The position numbers were made by a program, and so were the translations under genes. A DNA stretch of 64,000 nucleotides. Origin: Sinotaia quadrata (lineage: Eukaryota > Mollusca > Gastropoda > Architaenioglossa > Viviparidae). Shown piece after piece: positions 21,501-35,595 of this stretch (positions within the stretch are counted from its first letter, which is position 1; each line of letters opens with the position of its first letter). The notes beneath the pieces are model-generated. The model had not been told where the DNA came from, did no database searches, and saw only the letters and a list, made by a program, of their open reading frames with translations. The DNA lies in NCBI GenBank assembly GCA_028829895.1, contig CM054184.1:22051701-22115700 (forward strand), in the 5' to 3' direction.

Positions 21501-22450
21501 ACGGCAATTTATAGGTGAAGGTCACAAATCGTTATCTTTAGTGTATGTTTTATGCATTCGGATCCGCACGCCCCTTGAGGGAGACATTATTGCTCTCATC
21601 ATTCAGCAAAACGCTTAGTTAGCCAATGACGCATTCATATGTCCGAGCGATTTTCCAGTCGCCTTTTTACTTCCATCGACCAATTAATTACTGTTTCTAA
21701 TTATAAAGTCCATCTCTAACGTGGGCATAAAAGTAACTGTGCAATATAGAGAATACAGCTAATTAGTCGTAAATATTAAGCATAAAATACACTACACAAT
21801 TGTACAATACGGCCAGTAATGAAATGCACACGTCTGTACACACTACAGCTAGTCGCGAGCATATAACAAACGTACACACTTCAGTGAGTCGCGAACTACG
21901 CAACACAAGTACACAATACACACATATAATGCACAATAGTGCACAGTATAATGCTAATAATGAACCACACACCGCAACAACTAGTAATCCAAACTCTATT
22001 ATTAATATGCAGTATGCCTACATCTAATCATGAAATAGTTATCAAATATAATCTTGCAAGATTGATATTTTGCAAAGAATTTTTTTTCATATATTATATT
22101 ACTAAGTTAACATTTGAAAGCATATCTAATAATGTTGTTTATTTGTAACTATAGTCATAATGTCTTGTGAGGCGTTTCAACGTGCAGAAGTAAAATGTTA
22201 ATTACGTGGCATAATGAACGATATTCGGAAATATGCTTGTCATTCATTACAAGGGAAATAAATCTCACTCTAACACAATTGGTAATATCTGAAACTACCG
22301 GTGACCGGTTAAAATATAAAAGAGTCAATTATTTTCAATTGTCTATTAATTTATTCTATGCCCAAAAATCTATTTCAAATCTATTTTTTTAAATACAAAG
22401 ACGTGTGTAGTAAACGTGCATTTCGGCGACTTCAGTCATTCCTTGCTGGT
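21501..22450. other. Unassigned
   Basis: Mostly AT-rich. 21820-21960 holds loosely repeated 'gtcgcga' and 'acacaacag'-type words. No gene was recognised. Confidence 0.45.
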
Positions 22451-22451
22451 C

Positions 22452-22980
22452 GTCTCATGGCACAGATCATCAAGAAGCCAGTGATTTTCTTGAAATTAAT
22501 GGTATGCGTTCTCATGGCACAGATCATCAAGAAGCCAGTGATTTTCTTGAAATTAATGGTATGCGTTCTCATGGCACAGATCATCAAGAAGCCAATATTT
22601 TTCTTGAAATTAATGGTATGCGTTCTCATGGCACAAATCATCAAGAAGCCAATATTTTTCTTGAAATTAATGGTATGCGTTCTCATGGCACAAATCATCA
22701 AGAAGCCAGTGTTTTTCTTGAAATTAATGGTATGCGTTCTCCATAAAAATGTACAGACATACAGGAGATACATTTTCTGGAAATTAATAGTGTTTTCTCA
22801 ATAGAAGCGTACAGTATACAGGAGATACATTTTCCTGAAATTAATAACATGCGTCCTCTATAGAAATGTACAGCCATATAGGAGTTACATTTCTTGAAAT
22901 TAGTATTATTTCCATAGAGAAATGTACAGCCAAACAGGAGTTACATTTTCTTAAAATAGTAGAACTGCCATTTTCCAATT
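22452..22980. repeat. Minisatellite, 57-bp unit
   Basis: Five close copies (22452-22745) contain 'tctcatggcacagatcatca' and 'gaagccagtgattttcttga'. They are followed by about four diverged copies ending 'acaggagatacattttct'. Since 57 is 19 codons, several frames on both strands stay open ('MAQIIKKPVIFLKLMVCVL' repeated). No start context, splice site or known protein supports expression. Confidence 0.94.
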
Positions 22981-23094
22981 ATCGTCTATTACCACAGGAA
23001 AGTATCTGTATTATTATATTATATGCAGGCTTCTTTTCTTTACACATGTACTGAGATTATTGTTGCAAGAAGAAACATAAAGGTGTGATAATTC

Positions 23095-24235
23095 GGATCG
23101 GAGATTTCACTATAGTTAACATATAGTAATAGTACAAACCTTTCACCATAGTTAAACTACAGTAATAGTGCAAACATTTCACCACAAATCACCTATAATT
23201 AACCTTTCACCATAGTTAAACTACAGTAATAGTACAACCCTTTCACCACAAATCACCTATAATTAACTTTTCATCATAGTTAAACTACAGAAATAGTACA
23301 GACCTTTCACCACAAATCACCTGTAATTAACCTTTCATCATAGTTAAACTACAGTAATAGTACAACCCTTTCACCACAAATCACCTATAATTAATCTTTC
23401 ACCATAGTTAACTTATAGTATATTACAAACCTTTCACCATAAGTAACCTATAATTTATATTATAAATCTTTCACCGCAAGTCACTTTTATTACAAATTTT
23501 CAACCATAAGTCAACTATAGTAATTTTATAACCTTCCTCCATAAGCTATCTTTAGTAATATTACAAACCTTTCAACCATAAGTCAACTATAGTAATTTTA
23601 TAACCTTCCTCCATAAGCTATCTTTAGTAATATTACAAACCTTTCAACCATAAGTCAACTATAGTAATTTTATAACCTTCCTCCATAAGCTATCTTTAGT
23701 ACAAACCGTTCACCCTAAGTCACCTCAACTAATATTTTTAAGCGTTCTATCATTAAAAGCCTACTGGAGCAATACCAAGTTTCACCATACGTAATTTAAA
23801 ATAACAATTAAAAAGATTTCCCTAAGTCTCTTACAATGATATTACAAAAACTGTCCTTATATGACCTACAGTAACATTGTAAAGCTTTCATCATAAGTCA
23901 CCTAATGCAAAATATTATGAAAATGCTCACCAAATCTTCCACAGTAAGATTACCAAGCTTTTCACCTTAAGGCACATACAGTAATTAGCAGGCTTTCCAT
24001 TTTAAGCAACTGATTAGTAAAATTAGCTTGCTTTACACAATAAATTACTTACAGTAACAATACTAGGTTTTTCACACTAAATCACCAAAACTAAAATTAC
24101 GAGCTTTTCACAATATACGCCTTTAATAATATTGTCAGGCGTCTAACCATGAATCGCCTACAGTAACATTATCAGACTTTTGTAACATTATAAAGCTTTT
24201 ACCCTAAACCGTGTAACTAACAACACCAGGCTTTA
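23095..24235. repeat. Long degenerate minisatellite with 63- and 72-bp sub-arrays
   Basis: More than 1.1 kb built from variants of 'cctttcaccataagtcacct' with 'acagtaat'. Two local higher-order forms stand out. A unit of about 63 bp is repeated four times at 23140-23400. A 72-bp unit ('ccttcctccataagctatct') is repeated three times at 23490-23700. Copies decay progressively to the right. Confidence 0.9.
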
Positions 24236-24755
24236 ATTCTCTTATGTATTATTAAGTTTTTTCTCTCTATAAAACGGCTTTTTTCCATATCTAGCAAACT
24301 CCCTCAGAATGTTACATTAGAATTGGTTATCTTTAAGTAATATAACAAATGCTGTTTTCTTAGACTCGTAGTACTGATTAAATCTTTGAACAGTTCGTGT
24401 AGAAGAGTTTATTAAGTAGCAAGAGTGATACAAAGAAAAACAACTGTCTGTGTCTAATTGTAATTGTCCTTAATAAAAGGAGATTATTATATATCCACTT
24501 TTAATTATTTAAATTATTTAGCCAATTAAATATTTTCAGGCTCCAGCCACTAGAAAAATATCGGTCTATAATCGCTACTGAACAATTTCAATAAATAGTC
24601 ATAACACTGGAAAAACTTCATTTTATAAGTACTATAAAATTAATTTCATTAACTCCAGTCTAGATCCGTTGAAAAAAACAATTTTTTTCTTTATTTCTTC
24701 TGAATGGTAATAATAAATGGCTAAGCTAATATCCATTGTAAAAAAATATAACTGA
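24236..24755. other. Unassigned AT-rich spacer
   Basis: No recognised features apart from homopolymer runs. Confidence 0.4.
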
Positions 24756-25255
24756 ATTTATTCTAAAAGAAAATCGTTCGTTTGCAGTAAGGATATTCAT
24801 CTGTGTGCAATGTAACAGACTTAGTTTAATTTGATTGTAGAGGACATTTATATTTGTGCAGTTATGAAGATATAGTTTATATTTATTGTAAAGGACACCC
24901 CCTGTGTGCACTGTAAAAGACAATTTATATTGATTGTAGAAGACATTTATTTATGTGCTTTGTTGCAGATAATTTATATTAACTTTAAAGGACATTCATA
25001 TGTGCACTGTAACAGGCTTAGATTTCATTGTCTGTTAAGGACATTCATATGTGCACTGTAACAGACTTAGATTTCATTGTCTGTTAAGGACATTCATCTG
25101 CATACACTGTGACAGACCCTCATTTTCTAGTGTTCAAAAGGACATTCTTGTGCGTAGTGTAACAGGCTATCATTGATTGTACAGGACATTCATTTGTGTG
25201 CATTCTTATTTTCCATTCATTGCAAAGGTCATTCATCGTACGTTTCACTATACAT
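24756..25255. repeat. Minisatellite, 49-bp unit
   Basis: About nine copies of 'ggacattcatatgtgcactg' plus 'taacagacttagatttcatt'. Two adjacent copies (24990-25090) are nearly identical. Confidence 0.9.
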
Positions 25256-25834
25256 TGTGCAAGTGTATTATTTCTAGAGAATGAAATATTTAATTGGTGT
25301 AATTAACAAACATTCTTTAGAAGACAGTCCATTGAATTAATATCATTAACCATTTAAAATAAAGTTTATTGATTTTATTTAACATTGTTTGGAAGGCAAT
25401 CCATTGTGTCGATAGCCTTAGCTTTTTTTAAAATGTATATTCAATTCATTTTAGCATTGTAAGAGCCGAACTTCAATGAATATCCATTGTGAAAACAGCG
25501 TTTATAATGAAGCTGTACAAAAATCTCACTTATAGTTGTTGTGAAGGGACATAATATATTGAGAAAGTGTTTTAAGAAAGACTTACAATGAATAATTAAT
25601 TTAACTCTCACGGATGTATATTAGTTTAGCTCTCATTGTTGTGTGAGTAAGATGTTTAAATTTAGACAGTTTAACACTCAGGAGTATAGTGCCAAATTAT
25701 TTTAAGAAAGAAACAACTGAAACCAGAGTTGGTTCTTTAACAAGGAATTTTAAATTCGCTGGGACAATTGAAAAATATTTTATTATGTCACATTCCACTT
25801 GAAATGCTTTTAGACCCGATGAAAATGTCACGTC
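25256..25834. other. Unassigned AT-rich spacer
   Basis: Weak repeats of 'tttaactctca' occur around 25600-25680. No gene was recognised. Confidence 0.4.
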
Positions 25835-25973
25835 CTTTTTTTTTTCGCTTTCTTCCCCCCCAGAAGCCGCATTAGACTTTTCATCTTCACGATGTTCTCA
25901 GTCTTGGTCTGCTTCTGGGGGATCCCCACAGCCTCACGGTGCGTCTGAGAGTACCGCCATTATTTGTATTGTA
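25835..25973 (-). mobile_element. SINE-like element, 5'-truncated copy 2
   Basis: Shares about 90 bp with the insert at 451-676 ('acgatgttctcagtcttggt', 'gcttctgggggatccccaca'). On the minus strand it ends in a G-run, 'gaagaaagcg' and an 11-base A tail. It is flanked by the 8-bp direct repeat 'gtcacgtc' (25827-25834 and 25974-25981). An A tail, 5' truncation and target duplication are what LINE-mediated insertion produces. Confidence 0.7.
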
Positions 25974-25981
25974 GTCACGTC

Positions 25982-26210
25982 ACGTTCTGATAAGATATCA
26001 AGCGCAAATCTTCATTCATCAAATTCTTTGAAGGAATGCACAAGAAATGTTATTGTTTTTCATACAAAACTAAGGTAATCTTTGGCTAGCTGGAGAGATG
26101 ACTAGATGGCTAAGTGTAGTAGTTGCATAGAGAGATGACGGGGTGGGTGAATAAGAAACTACGTATATAGATCTAACTAGATGGCTGAATGTAGTAGCTA
26201 GCTAGAGAGA
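25982..26210. other. Spacer with an imperfect duplication
   Basis: 'gagagatgac' with 'tagatggctaa/gtgtagtag' is repeated two or three times at 26090-26215. No gene was recognised. Confidence 0.5.
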
Positions 26211-27782
26211 TGACCCGACCTTGAGCACTGCTTATGATGATATTTTTAAAGTGCCAAACGTTGGAGTAAATAACTCAGGTGAGGAATGTGCTAGACTTGC
26301 TGATGTAATCTAAACCATTTTTAGGTGGATGAGTAGTTTTTATTATCCAATGATTAAGATTTACAAGAACAAGACCAGCCAATAGGCTGAGATCAAAAGT
26401 TTACCTGTTGAAAAGAATTGTATTTTCTAATCACTTTGAATTTAGAGTGGCAAAAGTCCAATCATGAAAGGCAGCCGTTAACTTAATGGTGAGTTAACTG
26501 ACTGATTGAGAGAGAATGGACTAAGAAATATTACGTGCATTTGGCTATTGATATGTTATACTTAGAGATGTATTATGTTAATAGAATATTATTTCTACAA
26601 ATTGCGAACTGTGATGCTTGTATGTATTATGCTAAACACTTGACATTATTTCTAGTGAACACGTTCATAAAATTGATATGTTGTATTTATTATGTTGTTT
26701 GCATGTACCAGGCTAATAAATATTGTTGCAGGAAACTGTAAGTTCAGACCTGAATGAAAGAAAGAATGGAATTAGGGATGAATAAACTGGAAAACTTAGC
26801 TTTTGTTCCTTGATTATATTTTACAGGGAAGAAGCAGCCTTTTTGTTTTTACCAGAATTTTCCAGTTTATTGATTTATAACCCACTAGGACCTTGGTAGA
26901 TTCAAGAAGTTCCTACCCCATTGTGTAAGTGTAAGGATCTACTGCACTCTGTTGATGTATGGTGGCAAAGTATGCTCGAATACCTCGTGAAATTTCTGGC
27001 ACAAGGAAGTTACTGGAAATTGCTACATTGTTGTCCTGTTTGAGAGAACTAATACAGTGGAGGAACACCTAGTTTAGTCTCGAGAGAAAAGTGGCTCCTG
27101 GAATATTCTACAAGTGTGCTAGAGGAACTCGTGAAACTGACAATTCTATTGTGACAATAAACTTGTGACTTTGTTACAAAAACACACAAGGACTATTTTG
27201 GCATTGTCTAGACAAAGTTATGTACAAACTATTATCTCTATTAACTCCATTTCTGTTCTCTGCAATTTTGCTATCCTGCGATTTATTTTGACACTTATCT
27301 GTTAAATTATGTGCTAGGATATAAAACTGTATATAGATTGAAACTATTTGAATGTGGTTCATGGAAGAAATATTTCTGTCAAGTAGTCTTTTCATTGATT
27401 TTTGTTTTATGTATATTTGATTGTTGATTTAATAAATTTATTGTTAAATTTATTGACTTTCTTACACATATTGATAACCATATGTTAGAGAGACAGTGTG
27501 TGGATAGGGATCACTAAATATAGAATAAAGATGGATTATCTTCTCCTTTGTTAAGAAGTTTTCCACCTATGGAAATATTGTGTGACAGTGAAAGTGTGTC
27601 TTTACTGTTGTGGAAGAGAGAAAACGTTCACAACACCCGCATATCCGCCAAGTGAGAGAGACGAGTGCTGTCTTCTGGAGAATTATTAATGACATAAATT
27701 AAGATTATCATCACTTGTAATTAGTTATGGATGATTAATAATAATGATAATCATAACCATTATCTAGGGTGGTGTTGTGTCA
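26211..27782 (+). mobile_element. Unclassified repeat 'family A', copy 2
   Basis: Homologous to copy 3 from 'tgacccgaccttgagcactg' (26211) and to copy 1 from about 26680 on. It ends 'gggtggtgttgtgtca', just before an ATAG array. Shared markers include 'gttgcaggaaactgtaagtt' (26727), 'gttgatgtatggtggcaaa' (26951), 'aagttttccacctatgg' and 'cccgcatatccgccaagtga' (27641). The first about 70 bp of the family consensus are missing. There is no coding frame above 75 codons that is shared between copies. Confidence 0.75.
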
Positions 27783-29465
<1,683 letters not shown>

Positions 29466-29590
29466 TAGGGTAATTATTTTATATTTTATAATTTTCAGTA
29501 TCGCGCTAGAATTCCGTCCTCAGTAATCAGGTTAGGTTTGTATTACTTTCACTTTCAGTATCGTGCTAGAATTCCGTCCTCACTAGAAAT
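29466..29590. repeat. Two-copy duplication, about 60 bp apart
   Basis: 'tttcagtatcgcgctagaat' plus 'tccgtcctcac' occurs twice, with one base changed. Confidence 0.85.
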
Positions 29591-30229
29591 TTGTATTATA
29601 ATCCACCATCTCATCCACGTGTTTTACTCATCTCTTTTGAGTTTTTGAAAACCTTCGCAATTTTGATAACAGAAACCCGCGACAGGAAGGGATATAAAAT
29701 AGAAAGTTGATATAACTCGTTTATTTTCCAGAATAACACTGGAAAAGCTTCCCATTTGTAGAATTTGCGGCTGAAGCCAGTCGTCAACGTGTCTTCATCA
29801 GCTTTCTAATTGCGTCATCTGCATCTTTCTGCTGACAGAGTTGTGTTGATCGAACCTGATGAATTTATGCTTCTAGATGTAAAGTAAATAATAGAAATAT
29901 CCCTTTTCACAATTCCTATCTTTATTCTGAACTTCACAACCAAAGACTGTGCAAACAAATTTTGACCAAAGTTATCGAAAGAATTGTTTTCATTCCTAGA
30001 AGTGATCTAAATAGTTCCAACACCCAAAGTCGTGACCGCATGTCGACCGCGTGCCAACTGTCAATAACACAACAATTTTAGAAGTGCTGAATGAACACGA
30101 AAAAGGCAAGGTTTTGTTGCGATATTGAAGTCACTGATTGTACACGAAGACAAGATTGTGTTGCGATATTAAACATCCGTTGATTGAACAAGCGCCACGC
30201 GAAAGTCCAGGGATTTTTTCTGCTCCAAG
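29591..30229. other. Unassigned, non-repetitive
   Basis: No repeat or gene is recognised. It ends with the polypyrimidine tract and AG ('ttttttctgctccaag') of the candidate exon that follows. Confidence 0.4.
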
Positions 30230-30385
30230 AAATTGGGGAAGCCAGCATGCCGACACCGGCAAAGAGGGTTAGAAGAGAGGGGAGTCTGGAAACAGACCGA
30301 GAGTCGTCATCGGAGGAAAACACTTCTCCTGCTACGAGGGAAGGTGTTAATCATGGGAACTACCGGCGATCTGATGTTAAGCCTG
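30230..30385 (+). CDS. Candidate internal coding exon (unrecognised protein)
   Basis: Bounded by a good acceptor ('ttttttctgctccaag|aaattg', AG at 30228-30229) and donor ('aagcctg|gtaaga', GT at 30386). Both introns would be phase 1. Read in frame it encodes about 52 residues, hydrophilic and charged: a basic patch 'PAKRVRREG' that could act as a nuclear localisation signal, then the acidic Ser-rich 'SLETDRESSSEENTSP'. This composition is typical of disordered termini of nuclear proteins and unlike the repeat-derived frames elsewhere here. An in-frame ATG at 30247 could instead make this a first exon. The stop just upstream (30181-30183) prevents leftward extension. No domain is recognised. 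An unspliced chance frame is the main alternative. Confidence 0.33.
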
Positions 30386-30389
30386 GTAA

Positions 30390-30519
30390 GATGGCTTTGG
30401 GCGTCTTTACATTTATTTGCTCTTACAGCTTTTCTTTATTCAAATTAGAAATTTACAACTAGAGTAGTGTTTATTTTGAATGGCCTTCATGGGACTCTTA
30501 CCATCGCCACCCAGGTCAT
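30390..30519. other. Spacer
   Basis: Short non-repetitive spacer after the candidate donor. Confidence 0.4.
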
Positions 30520-30705
30520 AGCCACAAAAACACATTTAGATAATATATCATAGGACAAGAAGTCCTGTAGATATTCATATCCCTCATGTTTGGAAACATT
30601 TTTAGATATATATCATAGGGCAAGAAGTCCTGTAGATGTTCATATCCCTCACGTTTGGAAAAAATTTTAGATATATATCATAGGACAAGATTTCCTGAAG
30701 ACGGA
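30520..30705. repeat. Minisatellite, 63-bp unit, three copies
   Basis: Copies contain 'agatatatatcataggacaa' then 'gaagtcctgtagatattcat' and 'atccctca'. Confidence 0.93.
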
Positions 30706-30869
30706 AAAAGCTGTATTTCATAAAGAAGGGTGATAAAAAGAACTAGTATATACAAAATGCGTAATCTACAAAACGAAACGTTTTTATATGAGGGGCGCTG
30801 ATTTTTAATTAGTCTTGTCTTCTATGTTTTGTCGTAAGCAAATTGCAAGCATTTGTCATCACACATTCA

Positions 30870-31145
30870 TATATATGGGAACAATTAGTAAGGATTGCCT
30901 ACCTATGGGATTTCACTTAGCAAAGTGTGTATACCTATAGGTACAAACAGCAAAGTGTGCATATTTATGGGTGCAATTAGAAAATTGTGCACAGTCATTG
31001 GCACAATTAGCAAGGAAGGTTTCATATCTATAGATGCAGTTATCAAAGCATGCAACCCTATAGGTGCAGTCAACAAGGTGTGTATATTTACCAGTGCAGT
31101 TAACAAGATGAAAATACTTTTAGATGCAGTAAGCAGGGTGTACAT
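30870..31145. repeat. Minisatellite, 33-bp unit
   Basis: About eight copies around 'gtgcagttagcaaagtgtgc' plus 'atatctatagg'. 33 bp equals 11 codons, so both strands carry open frames of 80-101 codons with an 11-residue period. Confidence 0.92.
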
Positions 31146-31204
31146 TCTTATATGTCCTATTGATGGTTTACGGACTCAAGATACATCCAATTGCACTTGA
31201 ATGC

Positions 31205-31505
31205 TAACTATTTTTTCAACGTTTAAGCATAGAAATATTTCCACATATCACGTACACTTCTGTTCTAACTATTTCAACGTTTAGCATAGAAATAGTTCCA
31301 CATATCACGTACACTTCTGTTCTAACTATTTCAACGTTTAGCATAGAAATAGTTCCACATATCACGTACACTTCTGTACTAACTATTTCAACGTTTAGCA
31401 TAGAAATAGTTCCACATATCACGTACACTTCTGTACTAACTATTTCAACGTTTAAGCATAGAAATAGTTCCACATATCATATACACTTCTGTTCTAACTG
31501 CTTCA
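31205..31505. repeat. Minisatellite, 57-bp unit, five copies
   Basis: 'tttagcatagaaatagttcc' plus 'acatatcacgtacacttctg'. Again 19 codons, giving the minus-strand frame 'MLNVEIVRTEVYVICGTIS' in tandem. Confidence 0.95.
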
Positions 31506-31644
31506 AAGGTGTGATGTACAAGAAAAACGTATCATTAATAGAAACTTTTAAAAATTAATCATAACGTCCATAACGGTTTTCTTTTTGACTAGTCTTAGAG
31601 GTATTCCTGTTATCAACGTATTCCATGTAAACATGGCAGCACTT

Positions 31645-31835
<191 letters not shown>

Positions 31836-32089
31836 GCAGCACTTGTAAATACATGTATTGTAAATTCTTAACACTTTCAATACTTGACATTTCTAAAATT
31901 ATTTGCATACATATATAGCGTTTTGAATTTCTATATTGCAAGGATTTTTTTCAATTGTGTTGTTTCGCTAATTAATTAAGTAAAACAGTAATCATTTTTA
32001 ATTTAAAATACAATATTAACAATAAATATCTTTGGTTAATTTATAATGTCGTTGGTTAGGAAGGTAGGCAGTAAAACGGGGTTCATGAA
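31836..32089. other. Unassigned AT-rich spacer
   Basis: No recognised features. Confidence 0.4.
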
Positions 32090-32565
32090 ATTATACTACA
32101 GTCTTGTGTATCACACTGGCACAGTGAGCCACACTACAATATAATGTGATAATTAAATAAATCACATTGTATAAAATAATCTGCACTAGAATATATTGTG
32201 CTAATTAAATAACTCACATTAAATAAAATAATCAACACTACATTACAATATGCTAATTAAATAAATCACATTACATATAATGTGCTAATTAAATAAATCA
32301 CACTAAATAAAATAAACCACATTACAATATATTGTAAAAAAGACACAAATCAGAGAACACAAAATAAACTCGATTACAACATAGTATGCTAAATGGAAAA
32401 TATATCATGCTAAATAAAACCCACTACAGTATAATGTGATAATGGCATAATTCACACAATATTAAATACACCTCATTAAAATACAATATTTTAAATACAT
32501 AAATCAAAATATAAAATAAACCACTTTACAATATATACAGACTAAATTTATAACTGTGTAAATTT
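32090..32565. repeat. Degenerate AT-rich minisatellite, about 50-60 bp
   Basis: About eight copies of 'tgtgctaattaaataaatca' plus 'cattacaatataa' with many indels. Confidence 0.85.
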
Positions 32566-32599
32566 TCTAGAAATGATGAAGGCGTTTTTACTCTGAATT

Positions 32600-33030
32600 C
32601 TGATAAAATTGAATCACTTCATATCTCTATCTGCATTTCCTCTGTCAAGATTATAATTAATTATGCATGACTATAATTTCATTTCTCTATCTTCATTTGC
32701 TCTGTCAAAACTATAATTACTTATATATGACTATAATTTCATTTATCTTCATATGCTCTGTCAAAACTATAATTATTTATGTATGACTATAATTTCATTT
32801 ATCTTCATATGCTCTGTCAAAACTATAATTACTTATGTATGACTATAATTTAATTTATCTTCATATGCTCTGTCAAAACTAGAATTACTTATGTATGACT
32901 ATAATTTCATTGATCTTCATATGCTCTGTCAAAACTATAATTAATCATGCATGACTGTAATTCCATTTCTCAATCTGCATTTGCTCTGTAAAGATTATAA
33001 CTAAACATGCATGACTATATTTTCATTTTT
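32600..33030. repeat. Minisatellite, 56-bp unit
   Basis: About seven copies containing 'tgctctgtcaaaactataat' and 'tatgactataatttcattta'. Central copies are the most alike. Trinucleotide runs (AAC, TTG, GAT) follow at 33045-33160. Confidence 0.94.
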
Positions 33031-33329
33031 CTAACAGCAACAACAACAAGTATTATTACTAATAATATATTTCTATTATTATTGTTCTTGCTATTATTAT
33101 ATTGTCGTTGTTGTTGCTGTTGTTAATGATGATGACGACAATGATGATGATTTTGTTGCTGTTTGTTAACAATCATTTATTACTATGCATTGGTTCATTT
33201 CCGTGAACCAAATCATATGCTGGCTTAAAATAACAATTTTGTTTTATTTTCTTAGTATTTTTTGTATGTCGATATTTTTTCTTTCACAAATGTACATAGT
33301 AAGAGAAAGTGTTGCAGACTTTCTTTTGA
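33031..33329. other. Spacer with trinucleotide runs
   Basis: Short (AAC)n, (ATT)n, (TTG)n and (GAT)n-like tracts, plus an 8-bp-stem palindrome 'ttggttcatttccgtgaacc' at about 33189. The 64-codon frame is unrecognised. Confidence 0.5.
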
Positions 33330-33680
33330 CTGGGGTAATTCATCTATTTCGTGTCCTTGGGCTGAGTAAATTCATCTAGACTGTGTCTTTGGGCTGCGTT
33401 AATTCATCTAGACTGTGTTTTGACGCTGTGTTAATTCATCTAGACTCTGACTTTGGGCTGCATTAATTCATCTAGACTGTCTTTGGGCAGAGTTTTTTCA
33501 TGTAGAATGTGTCTTTGAGCTGAGTTAATACATCTAGTATGTGTCCTTGGGCTGATTTAATTCATTTAGACTTTGTCTTTGGGTTGTGTTAATTAATCTA
33601 GATTGTGTCTTTGGGGTGAATTAATTCATCTAGATTGTGTCTTTGGCCTGAGTTAATTCATCTGGACTGTGCCAACAGCC
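33330..33680. repeat. Minisatellite, about 32-bp unit
   Basis: Ten or eleven copies of 'gtctttgggctgagttaatt' plus 'catctagactgt'. Confidence 0.93.
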
Positions 33681-33964
33681 ATCTTTCTTACCTCTGACAC
33701 ATTTTCTTAATGATAGAATTGAAAGATGGCTTCTGGACCATGCTTGACGAATTTTCTTTTATTTGTTTTTTAACACTAAGGTAAATTTGAAACTAATCAT
33801 TTCACATGTTCAGATATATTCTTGAATAAACAAAGGAAATATACCTTAGAAGTAAATATATTTAACCTTAGAAATAAATGTATGTTCAATAAAGTTAACA
33901 GTTTATTTCTAAATAAATTGCATATAAATGTATATTTAAGTATGGCAATGAAACAAATCTTTAG
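33681..33964. other. Unassigned AT-rich spacer
   Basis: No recognised features. Confidence 0.4.
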
Positions 33965-34595
33965 CCACAAGAGAGAAAGAGAGAAGGGAAAGGGGAGAGA
34001 GGGGAGAGAGGGGGAAAGGGGAGAGGGGGAAAAGAGAGAGAGGAGGAACGGGGATAGAGGGGGGAAGAAGAGAGAGGAGGGAAAGGGAAGGGAAATGGGA
34101 GAAAGGAGAGAAGGGAAGAGACGAGAGAAAGGAGAGGGAGATGAGAAAGGGGAGAGAGAAGGGAAAGGAGAGAGAGGGAAAGGAGAGAGGAAGAGAAGGG
34201 AAAGGAGAGAGAGGGAAAGAGAAGGGAAAGGAGAGGGGAAGAGAAGGGAAAGGGGAGAGAAAGAGAAAGGAAAGGAGAGAGAAAGAGAAGGGAAAGGAGA
34301 GAGAAAGAGAAAGGAAAGGAGAGAGAAAGAGAAGGGAAAGGAGAGAGAAAGAGAAAGGAAAGGAGAGAGAAAGAGAAGAGAAAGGAGAGAGAAAGAGAAG
34401 GGAAAGGAGAGAGAAAGAGAAGGGAAAGGAGAGAGAAAGAGAAAGGAAAGGAGAGAGAAAGAGAAGGGAAAGGAGAGAGAAAGAGAAGGGAAAGGAGAGA
34501 GAAAGAGAAGGGAAAGGAGAGAGAGGGAAAGGAGAGGGAAAGGACGGAAAGAGAAGGGAAAGGAGAGAGAAAGAGAAGGGAAAGGAGAGAAAGTA
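33965..34595. repeat. Polypurine minisatellite, 22-bp unit, about 630 bp
   Basis: The plus strand is almost purely A and G. The main part (34240-34590) repeats 'ggagagagaaagagaaggga' plus 'aa' (22 bp), with GGG/GGA variants that alternate. The left third is a more irregular purine tract. Because only A and G occur, no stop except TGA/TAG/TAA contexts with T can arise, so all frames stay open: 267 codons of Arg/Glu/Lys/Gly on plus and Ser/Phe/Leu/Pro on minus. These are not taken as genes. Confidence 0.96.
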
Positions 34596-34649
34596 TTTTT
34601 CAAAGACAAAACAACAAAATTTTAGGTCAGCGGACAAAGTTCTGAGGAC

Positions 34650-35240
34650 ACTGCCAGAGCGTTATAATCTTTAAAGACGAAGCGTCTTAGGTTGATAATT
34701 TCTTATAACTAAGCATCACATCTTTATAATCTCTGAGTACTAAACACCATAATGTTAAAATCGTTAAGACATAAGCGTCATAGCTTGATAATCTTGAAAA
34801 ATTAGGCATCATGTCTTGATATTTTATTTATAACTAATTGCTTTATCATCTTTTATCATCAGCTATAGATTAATTGTCTCGAGGAAATGAAACTAAAATT
34901 TATATATCTTTTAAAAACAGACCCATACCTTTTACATAATGTGGAAGTTATTCATAGTTTTGTCATCTCTGAACAAAGCACCATATCTTTACAAAGTTTG
35001 TAAATACACCCAGAATATACGCTCTGAAAACAGCCATGTCTGTATACACACGAGTAAAGTGTCATACGTTTATACTGCTGAATAAAGTGTCTTAGATTTA
35101 TACGAGTGCAGCGCCAGAGCTTTATACAACTGAGAATAGCACTATAGTTTTCTCAGGATAGCCAAAGCTTTATAATCTCAGAGTACAGAGCAATAGCTGT
35201 ATAATCTTTTAGCACCGAATATAATCCATAAATGCGTCTG
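34650..35240. repeat. Degenerate minisatellite, about 35-45 bp
   Basis: Diverged copies sharing 'ttataatctctgagtac' and 'gcatca/ccatag' words. The period drifts. Confidence 0.65.
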
Positions 35241-35595
35241 CAGATGAACATTCGCATTGCACGTGACAAACAAACAAGCACGTGCAAAGTAGAAAGTAAC
35301 ATGTCATACATTCCCTCCAGTCAGTAAATGGTTGGGTGGTGTAAATTTCGATTAGATGCGTAGTAAATGTTATATTGATATGCTACATACAGGTAGATAA
35401 TATGAAAGGTGTAATATGTATGGTGTAATGTAGTATATCATCGTTTAATATTAGAGATAGGATAATGTAATGTGAGATATATTGTGCAGTGTAATGTGAA
35501 GTATATCGTTTGGTTGGAAATGTGAACAGTGATAAGTTTAACAAGAAACAGAAAGGTGTACTTAAATCGTCTTGATTAGCATGAACAGGAATAGT
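35241..35595. other. Spacer with weak repeats
   Basis: 'taatgtgaagtatatcgt'-type words recur at 35400-35520. No gene was recognised. Confidence 0.45.

Noticed and set aside
33822..34625. 267-codon open frame rich in Arg, Glu, Lys and Gly
   Set aside because: It coincides with the 22-bp polypurine repeat, is open in all frames and on the opposite strand, and has no domain. It is a translation of the repeat.
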